In this document: one piece after another, positions 7,162 through 14,587 of the stretch
How the letters are laid out: each line of letters begins with the position of its first letter
Numbering within the stretch: position 1 is the stretch's first letter
Assembly (NCBI GenBank): GCA_902727895.1
Contig: CACVAP010000015.1
Coordinates: forward strand, 1-46,787
Direction: 5' to 3'
From: an uncultured Sulfurovum sp.
GTDB taxonomy: Bacteria > Campylobacterota > Campylobacteria > Campylobacterales > Sulfurovaceae
DNA: 46,787 nt
The notes under the pieces: model-generated
Seen by the model: only the letters and a program-made list of their open reading frames with translations
Databases searched by the model: none
Told to the model about the DNA's origin: nothing
Made by a program: the position numbers and the translations under genes

Positions 7162-9483
7162 ATGAAAATTCTAAAAATTTACCCAACTTCCAGAGCCATT
7201 CGTAATGAGCGTTTAAAACAAAAAGAACATGACACCTTATTGCCAACACTTATGCGTGTGGATGAGTTTGAAAAACGGGCTATTATTTTACCTGAGCTTG
7301 CTATGGTTGATCCACTTCAAAGAACATTGTTTTTACAAGAAGCATCGCAGTTTGATTCTTTTGCGTCTTTGAAAATTAACCGTGAGCTGATTCGATTTTT
7401 TACTAAGAGTGATGCGATTTTTAAGTTTTTTGAGGAGCTTAGCCATGAAGACGTAAGTTTTGATGCTTTGGTTGATGGAGATGCTTATGTTGAGTTTACT
7501 GAACATATTGAAGTTTTGGAACAGTTACTTTTAAACTACAAACAGCTTTTAGCTTCAAAAGGTTTAACTGACCGAGCTTTTGTTCCTAGTTCCTATAGGT
7601 TAAACAGAGGATTTGTTGAGAGTTATGATGGTTTTGAATTTTTCTTAGAGGGGTATTTGAGTTATTTTGAGCTTAGACTAATGGAACAGATAGCAGAACA
7701 TAAATCTTTTGTGATTCACATGCATACCTCAAAGTTTAACTTAAAAGCACAGGAGCGTTTTGTAGAGCTTGGTATTGAGTTAGAAAATGATGCCTATGTA
7801 GTGTTTGACTTACAAAGTAAAACGGTTTTAAGGTCTGTCAAAAATGAACAAGTTATTAAAGCCGAAGTTTTAGCAGTAGAAGAGCGTTTAGCACAAGTAC
7901 CACTTTTATTAGAAGCTGTACAAAAGATGGTAAATTCTGGAATCTCAGCAGATGACATAGTGGTTATTCTTCCTGATGAGAGTTTTAAAGAGACGGTAAA
8001 ACTCTATGACAAACTTAACAACTTCAACTTTGCGATGGGTTCAGATTTTAATAAAATGAAAGCTTATAAACAGTTAGAGAGTATTTATAAACATTGGCAA
8101 GTTTTTTCTGATGAGTCTCAGTTCTTGTTGAAGAAATATGAAATAAATGTAGAAGATGTTAATAAAATAAACTTGACTGAAAAGCAGAATGTCGAACAAT
8201 TTTTTCAAATTTTAGAGACATTGAAATTAGCGAAAAAACGTCCTGAAGTTGTAGAAAACATGGCACAGTTCAAACAAGTGTTTTCTACAGACTACATGAC
8301 TATGAAATCATGGATGTTTCTCTGGCTTAAAAAGCTTTCAAAACTAACGCTTGATGATGTTAGAGGGGGTAAAGTAACGGTTATGGGAGCATTGGAGACT
8401 AGGGGAGTAAGCTTTAAAGGTGTTGTGGTTGTAGATTTTAACGATGGTATTGTTCCAAGTATTCCAGCCAAAGATAACTTCTTGAACTCTGGACTTAGAA
8501 AGTTTGCAAAACTACCTACTAAAAATGACCGTGAAGCTTTACAAAAACAGCTTTATAAACGTATTTTAGAACAGGCTGAAACTTCTACCATTATCTATTC
8601 AAAGTCAAATAACAAAGCACCAGCTTCCTACTTATACGAGCTAGGACTTGGTTTAGGAAAAGATGCTGTAGCGAACATGGAACTACTTTATAATGAACCC
8701 AATATGGTGGTAGAGATAGAAGATCCTGTTATGAAAAACTTTGATGCCTCAGCCATTACGTGGTCAGCTACAAGACTAAAGACATTTCTGACTTGTAAAA
8801 GAAAATACTACTATAACTACATTTTAAATTTAAAGCCTAAAGAGGAAGATGAGTTAAATGAAGGACGCTTTTTACATAAGCTTCTAGAACACCTCTTTAA
8901 AGAGAAAACGTTCTTTGAGAGTAGAGAACAAATGAAAAGTGACATCGACCGATTGTTAGACCAGTTACTAGAAACTAATAGTCCTAAAATTGCTTATAGT
9001 AAACTACTGTGGAAAGCCAAATTAGAAAAATTTATTGATGCACAGCTTTATCATTTTAAAGCAGGGTGGCGAGTGGCTGCTAGGGAAGAGCAGATTATTG
9101 GTGCTATTGGGGGTATTAACTTCAAAGGGGTAGTAGACCGAATAGACCAAGACAGTACAGGAACATTTGTTCTTGACTATAAAAGTGGCTCTCTTACCGA
9201 AGCGAATAGAACAAAAAACTTAGAGAAGCTAACAGATTTTCAAATGAGCATTTATTCTGAAATACTGAAAGAGAAATTTCAAAACCTAAACTTGGCTTTT
9301 GTGGAGATATTTACAGGAAAAATTGTAGAAGTAACTGTTTTAGAAGAAAAGACAGCGTTGTTACATGAAATCATTGCTGAGTTGAAAAGTACACGAGAAG
9401 TTGTGGCTGAGCGTTGTGATGATGTTTCTAAGTGTCAGTATTGTCACTATACTTTGCTTTGTGGACGTGGGGTTTATTTGTAA
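7162..9483 (+). CDS. addB: AddB-like exonuclease subunit, PD-(D/E)XK with Fe-S cysteines
   Basis: A 773-residue protein. AddB joins AddA to process double-strand breaks and load RecA. The N-terminal two thirds form a degenerate helicase-like region. The C-terminal nuclease domain (about 530-773) has TWSATRLKTFLTCKRKYYY with Cys545, GRFLHKLLEHLF, the catalytic GTFVLDYKSGS, and a terminal cysteine group C758-x2-C761-x5-C767. Cys545 plus these three match the four ligands of the AddB iron-sulfur cluster. It is shorter than Bacillus AddB (about 1160 residues), as usual in Campylobacterota. The helicase partner addA lies about 28 kb away at 37978, unlike the adjacent addBA of Firmicutes. Promoter spacing suggests a leaderless message. 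Confidence 0.85.
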   Translation: MKILKIYPTSRAIRNERLKQKEHDTLLPTLMRVDEFEKRAIILPELAMVDPLQRTLFLQEASQFDSFASLKINRELIRFFTKSDAIFKFFEELSHEDVSFDALVDGDAYVEFTEHIEVLEQLLLNYKQLLASKGLTDRAFVPSSYRLNRGFVESYDGFEFFLEGYLSYFELRLMEQIAEHKSFVIHMHTSKFNLKAQERFVELGIELENDAYVVFDLQSKTVLRSVKNEQVIKAEVLAVEERLAQVPLLLEAVQKMVNSGISADDIVVILPDESFKETVKLYDKLNNFNFAMGSDFNKMKAYKQLESIYKHWQVFSDESQFLLKKYEINVEDVNKINLTEKQNVEQFFQILETLKLAKKRPEVVENMAQFKQVFSTDYMTMKSWMFLWLKKLSKLTLDDVRGGKVTVMGALETRGVSFKGVVVVDFNDGIVPSIPAKDNFLNSGLRKFAKLPTKNDREALQKQLYKRILEQAETSTIIYSKSNNKAPASYLYELGLGLGKDAVANMELLYNEPNMVVEIEDPVMKNFDASAITWSATRLKTFLTCKRKYYYNYILNLKPKEEDELNEGRFLHKLLEHLFKEKTFFESREQMKSDIDRLLDQLLETNSPKIAYSKLLWKAKLEKFIDAQLYHFKAGWRVAAREEQIIGAIGGINFKGVVDRIDQDSTGTFVLDYKSGSLTEANRTKNLEKLTDFQMSIYSEILKEKFQNLNLAFVEIFTGKIVEVTVLEEKTALLHEIIAELKSTREVVAERCDDVSKCQYCHYTLLCGRGVYL

Positions 9484-9491
9484 AGTTCAAT

Positions 9492-9536
9492 GCCAACCTT
9501 TATGTAGTTTATTTTTAATCTTCACAAAAGGTTAGC
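9492..9536. terminator. Weak hairpin after addB
   Basis: GCCAACCTTT at 9492-9501 pairs with AAAGGTTAGC at 9527-9536 with one mismatch and a 25-nt loop. It starts 9 nt after the addB stop and lies between convergent genes. There is no U-tract, so efficiency is doubtful. Confidence 0.3.
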
Positions 9537-9579
9537 AAGTAACGACAAAGGAACCCAATGGCTTTTTGAAAGAGCAGGG

Positions 9580-9936
9580 TTACACACAATACTCTAAAAG
9601 TATCGCTTTATCTACATATTTTGTCGTTAGATTTGAAGTGGCTTCGGCGATGATTTTAGGGGCACAACCAGCATCATAAGCTTCTTTCCATCTTAAGGCA
9701 CAGAGACACCATTTGTTACCTTCTTTTAGACCAGGAAAATTAAAGTGTGGGGCAGGGGTGATGAGGTTGTTTCCTTGACTTTTAGAATACTCTAAAAACT
9801 TTGTGCTCACAATGGCACAGACGGTATGTGTTCCTGTATCTTCTTCAGACGTTCTACAAACACCATCTCTGTAATATCCTGTCATGGGGTTGGTACAACA
9901 GGTTTCTAAGTTTGTTCCCAATATATTCGTTTGCAT
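9580..9936 (-). CDS. DUF2237 family protein
   Basis: A 118-residue small cytosolic protein of the conserved DUF2237 family, whose function is not established. The family pattern is clear: NILGTNLETCCTNPMTGYYRDG at the N-terminus, GTHTVCAIVSTKFLEYSKSQGNNL, then FPGLKEGNKWCLCALRWKEA and the C-terminal AYDAGCAPKIIAEATS with a final VLLEY-like end. It has seven cysteines, several at family-conserved places. AAGGATCGCT precedes the ATG. It is divergent from the DUF2071 gene and convergent with addB. Confidence 0.85.
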   Translation of the reverse strand: MQTNILGTNLETCCTNPMTGYYRDGVCRTSEEDTGTHTVCAIVSTKFLEYSKSQGNNLITPAPHFNFPGLKEGNKWCLCALRWKEAYDAGCAPKIIAEATSNLTTKYVDKAILLEYCV

Positions 9937-10051
9937 AGCGATCCTTTTTTAGAGGATAATACTCTTTTAAGCTTTAAGAGACAAATTTACCCTACTAAAT
10001 TTTTGGAATCTTGTTTATAGTACTTCTTTAAAAATCACCTAAGGAGGCATT

Positions 10052-10714
10052 GTGAAAAAAGGTTGGAAGCAAACATGGAAAAACCTTCTCTTTCAACATT
10101 TTGAGATAGAAGAGATGACAGCTTTAGCAAAGTATCTTCCGAAAAATTGTACCTTTGATAGTTTTGAGGGGAAGTATTACTTGGGGTTGGTCTCTATGAG
10201 TATGACCAATGTCAAGCATAAAGCAACAGGCAATATTCGGTGGTTTGAACACTACGATGAGCTAAACGTAAGAACCTATATTTTACATGGTAATCGACCA
10301 GGAATACTCTTTTTAAGTTTAGACGTAGACAGTTTAATCTCCATCTTAGGGGCAAGGATACTTTATGGCTTACCTTATAGAGTGAGCAATTATGAAAGCA
10401 GAGCAAATGAAGTGACCTCTTGGAGAAAAGGTAAAATCCAATTTCAAACCGAGTATCAAGTCACCTCTGAACCAAAAGTATACGATGAAAAGAGTTTTGC
10501 TTTTTGGTCGACACAGCGATATTTTTTTGCGAATAACTATTTAGGTATTAGTTTTAAAGGTGAAATATCCCATAAGCCTTGGGAACTCTCTACGGCAAGT
10601 GTCAAAAACAAAAATCTATCGGTATTGGATCAGTATGCGATATTAAGACAGCACCCTGATATTTTCTTTTGTCAGGAGATTCAGGTGGAGACGAATCCAT
10701 TGAGTAGGATTTGA
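10052..10714 (+). CDS. DUF2071 (YqjF-like) family protein
   Basis: A 220-residue protein matching the DUF2071 pattern: WKNLLFQHFEIEEMTALAKYLPK at the N-terminus (the family's first helix after a conserved W), FEGKYYLGLVSMSM, FEHYDELNVRTYIL, and FLSLDVDSLISILGAR. DUF2071 proteins have a beta-rich acetoacetate decarboxylase-like fold; their role is unknown. Translation begins at GTG (10052) 4 nt after a perfect AAGGAGG at 10041-10047. No operon partner: DUF2237 is divergent, and a restriction-methylase remnant follows. Confidence 0.75.
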   Translation: MKKGWKQTWKNLLFQHFEIEEMTALAKYLPKNCTFDSFEGKYYLGLVSMSMTNVKHKATGNIRWFEHYDELNVRTYILHGNRPGILFLSLDVDSLISILGARILYGLPYRVSNYESRANEVTSWRKGKIQFQTEYQVTSEPKVYDEKSFAFWSTQRYFFANNYLGISFKGEISHKPWELSTASVKNKNLSVLDQYAILRQHPDIFFCQEIQVETNPLSRI

Positions 10715-10756
10715 GTTTTGTAGCACTATCTCTTTTTAATTTCGATACCTAGTTAG

Positions 10757-10870
10757 TACTTTAACTTAAATGTTCCAAGATATGTCAGCACGGCTAAACT
10801 TGAATCAATCATTGATTTAGATAAGGTACATATTGAATTAAGTAATCTTGATGATGATAAAAGTTTTTAG
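10757..10870 (+). pseudogene. C-terminal remnant of a type I restriction DNA methylase (hsdM)
   Basis: The frame closed by TAG at 10868-10870 reads YFNLNVPRYVSTAKLESI then IDLDKVHIELSNLD. The NLNVPRYV...IDLDKV pattern is the HsdM C-terminal signature that follows the N6-adenine methylase core. An in-frame TAG stands just upstream (10754-10756), and the NPPY-containing catalytic domain is absent. The piece ends soon after with DDDKSF. I infer debris of a type I restriction-modification locus, a frequent neighbour of toxin-antitoxin genes. No hsdS or hsdR is left in the window. Confidence 0.6.
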
Positions 10871-10918
10871 GGATGAAGAATCGTGTGACAAACACAAAGT
10901 AATTTATAACTCCTTATC

Positions 10919-11257
10919 TCATAACCCTAAAATCTCATTTAAGCCCTCAATAACTTTAACAATTTCATTATTTGTTACTTCAGAAATTTTATCACCAATG
11001 CGTTTTGTAGAGAGTGTACGTATTTGAGAAATCTTAACCCAAGACTCTTTTGGTAAATTTTTAGAATCTAATTTCAAAGTCAATGGAAATTCGGCTTTCT
11101 GTTTTTGGCTAGTGAGTGCAACAGCTATAATCGTTCCTGAATATTTATTGAATGTATTATCACTAAGGATTAAAACAGGTCTTAGCCCTCGTTGTTCACG
11201 ACCAACTGTGGGGTTCAGTTCTGCCCATCTTACTTCTCCCCTTAATATTTGTCCCAT
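10919..11257 (-). CDS. MazF/PemK-family endoribonuclease toxin
   Basis: A 112-residue toxin of the CcdB/PemK fold, which in this family cleaves mRNA at short sequence sites. The N-terminus GQILRGEVRWAELNPTVGREQRGLRPVLILSDN carries the conserved G-[DE]-[IV] strand, the catalytic-position Arg in EQRGLRPVLIL and the typical RP-V motif. The SQIRTLSTKRI segment holds the conserved Ser/Thr-Lys-R pair near the C-terminus. The antitoxin gene lies upstream and overlaps the toxin start by 16 bp. Confidence 0.88.
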   Translation of the reverse strand: MGQILRGEVRWAELNPTVGREQRGLRPVLILSDNTFNKYSGTIIAVALTSQKQKAEFPLTLKLDSKNLPKESWVKISQIRTLSTKRIGDKISEVTNNEIVKVIEGLNEILGL

Positions 11258-11484
11258 TCTCTAAAGTCCTCCTCTATCCCTATATCTGCAAGTTCTCTTT
11301 CATCTTCCATTACTAGTTTTTGACACTCTAACTCAAGTCTCGTTTTTTGAATACGCGATAGTTTTTCTTTTAACGCAGCATTAATGGCTTGACTTCTATT
11401 GTTAAAAGTTTTATTTTGAACTAAACTATCTAGTAATTCAAGTAACACTTGATCTATGGTTATTGCTATTTTTGCTCTTGTCAT
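11242..11484 (-). CDS. RHH antitoxin partner of the MazF-like toxin
   Basis: An 80-residue antitoxin. Residues 1 to about 45 (RAKIAITIDQVLLELLDSL then NNRSQAINAALKEKL) form a ribbon-helix-helix DNA-binding unit. The acidic C-terminal tail (EDERELADIGIEEDFREW) is the likely toxin-wrapping segment. AAGGAG precedes the ATG. The gene is first in the operon and overlaps the toxin, the usual mazEF order. The promoter carries a palindrome over its -10 box, consistent with autorepression by this protein. Confidence 0.82.
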   Translation of the reverse strand: MTRAKIAITIDQVLLELLDSLVQNKTFNNRSQAINAALKEKLSRIQKTRLELECQKLVMEDERELADIGIEEDFREWDKY

Positions 11485-11506
11485 GATGAACTCCTTATAA
11501 GTAGAT

Positions 11507-11527
11507 AGTATGATTATACATCATACT
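11507..11527 (-). promoter_or_regulatory. Palindromic operator over the -10 box of the mazEF-like operon
   Basis: AGTATGAT at 11507-11514 and ATCATACT at 11520-11527 form a perfect 8-bp inverted repeat with a 5-nt centre. On the minus strand the centre reads TATAAT (11518-11513), the -10 box. Transcription would start near 11506, just before the AAGGAG ribosome site. A dimeric RHH repressor bound here would block RNA polymerase. Confidence 0.65.
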
Positions 11528-11560
11528 TTTAAAGAAGTCAAGAACTTTTTAGTAGGAGTA

Positions 11561-11818
11561 TTACGAATAATGATACCGACACTGAGCAACCAGCAAGTTA
11601 TCATCAACAACTTTATAAACAAGTCGATGTTCAATGGTAATTCGTCTTGACCAATAACCCGACCAATTATATTTTAAAGGTTCGGGTTCACCTATGCCTT
11701 CAAAAGGTTCTTTTTGAATCTCTTTTATGAGTCTGTTGATTTTTTTTAAAATCTTTTTATCTTGTTGTTGCCAGTAGAGATAGTCATCCCATGCATCATC
11801 TGCAAAAGTTAATATCAT
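11561..11818 (-). CDS. yoeB: YoeB/Txe-family ribosome-dependent mRNA interferase toxin, no antitoxin beside it
   Basis: An 85-residue RelE-fold toxin. I chose the internal ATG at 11818 over an upstream ATG at 11854 because the protein then begins MILTFADDAWDDYLYWQ, exactly as in YoeB. With this start the catalytic residues fall at the E. coli numbers: Glu46, Arg65, His83 and Tyr84 (RYHYS end), so the enzyme looks intact. YoeB is normally preceded by the yefM antitoxin. The 180 nt upstream contain no such gene, only AT-rich DNA, and the next gene on this strand downstream is the RHH antitoxin of the MazF-like pair. It is therefore an orphan, or is held in check from elsewhere. Confidence 0.85.
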   Translation of the reverse strand: MILTFADDAWDDYLYWQQQDKKILKKINRLIKEIQKEPFEGIGEPEPLKYNWSGYWSRRITIEHRLVYKVVDDNLLVAQCRYHYS

Positions 11819-12001
11819 TCTTCTATTAGTTTTTTCTTTGCTATTAAAAAACAAAAAAAGTTGAAAAGAGTTTTGAAAACTTTAATTTTTTAAGAAATGA
11901 GTTACAAAGATTAGAATTAATGATATATTTTTTATATTTTTTTAAAATTTTCTTATTTTTTTGATATAGTTTTTAAGTAAAACTATAATCAAGGAATAAA
12001 A

Positions 12002-12406
12002 ATGTCAAAAATTAAAAGAATACTAGCTGTTATATTTGAAAAAAAAGAGGTAATGGTTAAGTCAATAGATGAGAGCCATAAAAGTAAAGAAGAAGTGATA
12101 CCTAATAAAAAGAATAAAGAAAACTATTTAACAGTTACCGAATTGTCAAAATACTTTCACCTAACACCTAATGAGTTAAATAATATATTTCAAAAATTAA
12201 ACTGGTCAAATAAAGAAAATAGATGGCTCTTGATGACAAGGTTAGGTGAATACTATGGTGCAAAAGAATGTTATGATAATAGAACTAAAACGAAATATCT
12301 CAAATGGCATAAATCAGTTAAAAATAGTACGCAACTACTAAAGGCTATAGAAGAATTCAAAAAAACAAAACTTGAAGAACGTGAAGTTACTATGGCAGAG
12401 TATTAG
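12002..12406 (+). CDS. KilAC/antirepressor-like DNA-binding hypothetical protein
   Basis: A 134-residue basic protein. The segment from about 40 to 75, YLTVTELSKYFHLTPNELN followed by IFQKLNWSNKENRWLLMTRLG, looks like the helix-turn-helix of phage antirepressor KilAC domains: test for a motif, choose a helix, then a W-LLT strand. The next part (TKTKYLKWHKSV) also fits. The first 40 residues are Lys/Glu-rich linker. A TATAAT box at 11984-11989 and AAGGA at 11991-11995 give a good promoter and ribosome site. Phage or plasmid origin is likely; the exact role is unknown. Confidence 0.5.
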   Translation: MSKIKRILAVIFEKKEVMVKSIDESHKSKEEVIPNKKNKENYLTVTELSKYFHLTPNELNNIFQKLNWSNKENRWLLMTRLGEYYGAKECYDNRTKTKYLKWHKSVKNSTQLLKAIEEFKKTKLEEREVTMAEY

Positions 12407-12455
12407 GAAAATAGCTTATACTTACTCATAATTAACGCATAAAAATGAGAAGTAC

Positions 12456-12962
12456 ATGAGAAAAAGATACCTAATCCCCATAATATTTACCATACTCTTT
12501 AGCTATTGGTGGACGCATCGTTGGAAATACATTGTCATTCATCATTCTGCTGGAGGGTATGGAAATATTGAGTTTTTACAGAAGGTTCATAGAGAGCGTC
12601 AGGGGAAAGACCCTATTGATGCTATTCCTTATCATTACATTGTAGGCAATGGGAATGGTTTGGGTATTGGGGTTGTGAAGAGTGACTTTCGGCAGGGCTG
12701 GAACCTTTGGGGTATGCATGTTTCAAAAAACAATGTTGACCGTAACTTTCGAGGTTTAGGTATTTGTCTTATTGGGAACTTTGAACAAAAACATATTGCT
12801 GAAAAACAGTATGTAGCTTTGGTGAAACTGACCAAAGAACTTATGAAAAAACACAACATTCCTGTAGCCAATGTGTCTGGACATGGTTATACTAAGGGTG
12901 AGTCTACAAAATGTCCAGGAAAACATTTCCCTATGCAGAGGTTTTTACAAGACATTAGATAA
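12456..12962 (+). CDS. Membrane-anchored N-acetylmuramoyl-L-alanine amidase (Amidase_2/PGRP fold)
   Basis: A 168-residue peptidoglycan hydrolase. Residues 6-20 form a single hydrophobic anchor or signal. The catalytic domain has the zinc ligands of the T7 lysozyme/PGRP family: His29 or His30 in YIVIHHSA, His143 in VSGHGYTKG, and Cys153 in CPGKHFP. A conserved Tyr lies in IPYHYIVGNG. It should cut the bond between MurNAc and the stem peptide in the periplasm. The endonuclease I-like gene starts 29 nt downstream on the same strand, so the two may form a unit that attacks cell wall and DNA. A phage-type endolysin that was domesticated is an alternative. Confidence 0.85.
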   Translation: MRKRYLIPIIFTILFSYWWTHRWKYIVIHHSAGGYGNIEFLQKVHRERQGKDPIDAIPYHYIVGNGNGLGIGVVKSDFRQGWNLWGMHVSKNNVDRNFRGLGICLIGNFEQKHIAEKQYVALVKLTKELMKKHNIPVANVSGHGYTKGESTKCPGKHFPMQRFLQDIR

Positions 12963-12991
12963 AATGTTTTCAAGAAAACTAGGAAATATAA

Positions 12992-14518
12992 ATGCAATCT
13001 ATTAAAAAAATGTTTAGTCTACTACTTTTGAGTACCATACTCCTTTTTCCTCAAAATAATTATGAAAACTACGAAGCTCAAAAGTTTTTTTCTCCCAATG
13101 ATATTGATGCTTTTTTTAGCTCTGAAAAAGGGGTAATGTTAAAAAAGTTGCTTGTTGATGGGAAAGAATATTTCATGCAAGAAGATGGAGATTTATTTGA
13201 AGAAGATGTTGCGACGATTGATGATGTGATTTTTGGTGCAAAAGGGGATCTCTTTTCTTTTGGAAAATCTAAACGTCTTTTAGCTACTAAAGTTTACCCT
13301 TCTCATCAAAAAGCTTTTTATTCTAATTGTGACTATGTAGTAAAAGAAAAAAAACTTATTCCTATTCATAAAACATGTGGATTTAAATACCGTAAGAACA
13401 AAAACCGTTCAGAGCGTATAGAGTGGGAGCATGTGGTTCCTGCTTGGCATTTTGGGCATCAGTTACGTTGTTGGCAAAATGGTGGGCGTATGACCTGTCG
13501 ACAAACCAATACCAAGTTCAAACAGATGGAAGCTGACATGCACAACCTTGTGCCAGCCATTGGTGAAATCAATGGAGACAGAAGTAACTTTAAATATGCC
13601 ATGATAGAGGGTGAAGCGCGTCTTTATGGAAAAGTTGATGTAGAGATTTTATTTTCAGGGAAAAAGGCTGAACCTCAAAAAAATATTTATGGGGATATTG
13701 CGCGAACGTACTTCTATATGCGAGACCGTTATGGTTTACGAATTTCAAAAACACAAGAAAAGATGTTGATAGCATGGAATAACCTTGATCCTGTGTCAAG
13801 ATGGGAAAAGAAAAGAAATAAACTCATTGCTGAATTACAAGGTGATGACAATAAATATGTTTCTGAGTATAAGAAGATAGAACAACTTGGAAAAATGACT
13901 AAAGACATCACCACAGATTTTGATGAGGTTAAAGAGGAACTTTCTAGTGAGTATGCTGATATTTTAGCGAAGTTCTCTCCTGTTGTAGGAGGTATTGTTC
14001 TACTCATAATGACACTTTTTACTGTTTACAAAAGAAAACGACAAAAAGATGAAGTTAAAGAAGAGGCTAAAGCAGAAGTGACAAAAAGTAAAAGTTTTAT
14101 GTTTGTTTCAAAACTTGGTGATGTTGCCATTAGTCATAATGATAAAGATGAAGTGACTATTGAAAAATCAGATGAAAAAAACACTAGGCAACTATGGATA
14201 TTGACAAAAGCAAATCAGAAAAAAGAGTACTTCTTTATAGAGAACGTTGCTTCTGGAAAAGTAATAGAGATTAAAGATGCAGATAGCAATGATGGTGCGA
14301 AGATTATTTTGAATAAAAAGAAAAAAAGTAAAAATGATCATCAAGAATGGAAGTTTGAAAGTTCAAAAGAGAAAGGTTATGTTTTTGTTTTTAGTAAATG
14401 GTCTTTGAATGTTTTAGATGTAAAATATAAGAAGACGACAGATGGGACAAAATTACAAAGCTTTCATAAAAAAGTACGTGGGACTGAGAACCAAGAGTGG
14501 GAAGTGAAAAAGATTTAA
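12992..14518 (+). CDS. Endonuclease I-like nuclease fused through a TM helix to a ricin-B-like domain
   Basis: A 508-residue multidomain protein. Residues 1-20 are a Sec signal peptide. About 90-270 is an endonuclease I/NucM domain with the His-Me finger motif RIEWEHVVPAWHFG near 145 and DMHNLVPAIGEINGDRSN near 188, so it should cut DNA without sequence preference outside the cytoplasm. A charged stretch follows, then a hydrophobic helix at about 327-346 followed by KRKRQKDE. The C-terminal 140 residues have two trefoil-like repeats (NVASGKVIEIKDADSNDGAK...HQEWKF and NVLDVKYKKTTDGTKL...NQEWEV), as in ricin-B lectins. By the positive-inside rule the lectin part would be cytoplasmic, which is odd. 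AGGAA precedes the ATG. Confidence 0.75.
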   Translation: MQSIKKMFSLLLLSTILLFPQNNYENYEAQKFFSPNDIDAFFSSEKGVMLKKLLVDGKEYFMQEDGDLFEEDVATIDDVIFGAKGDLFSFGKSKRLLATKVYPSHQKAFYSNCDYVVKEKKLIPIHKTCGFKYRKNKNRSERIEWEHVVPAWHFGHQLRCWQNGGRMTCRQTNTKFKQMEADMHNLVPAIGEINGDRSNFKYAMIEGEARLYGKVDVEILFSGKKAEPQKNIYGDIARTYFYMRDRYGLRISKTQEKMLIAWNNLDPVSRWEKKRNKLIAELQGDDNKYVSEYKKIEQLGKMTKDITTDFDEVKEELSSEYADILAKFSPVVGGIVLLIMTLFTVYKRKRQKDEVKEEAKAEVTKSKSFMFVSKLGDVAISHNDKDEVTIEKSDEKNTRQLWILTKANQKKEYFFIENVASGKVIEIKDADSNDGAKIILNKKKKSKNDHQEWKFESSKEKGYVFVFSKWSLNVLDVKYKKTTDGTKLQSFHKKVRGTENQEWEVKKI

Positions 14519-14546
14519 TTACTCGCTTTTCACTGTCAGTTTGGGT

Positions 14547-14552
14547 TATAAT
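14547..14552 (+). promoter_or_regulatory. -10 box of the VWA lipoprotein operon
   Basis: TATAAT sits 35 nt before the ATG at 14588, and an AAAAGGG ribosome site lies just before the start. It follows the EndoI-ricin gene, so a new transcription unit begins here. Confidence 0.5.
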
Positions 14553-14587
14553 ACTTATATACCTAAAACTTAAGAAAAGGGATTCTC

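Noticed and set aside
9511-9597. Open plus-strand frame ending NDKGTQWLFERAGLHTIL after addB
   Set aside because: Only about 29 codons after a stop, no start or ribosome site, overlapping the DUF2237 gene; no family recognised.
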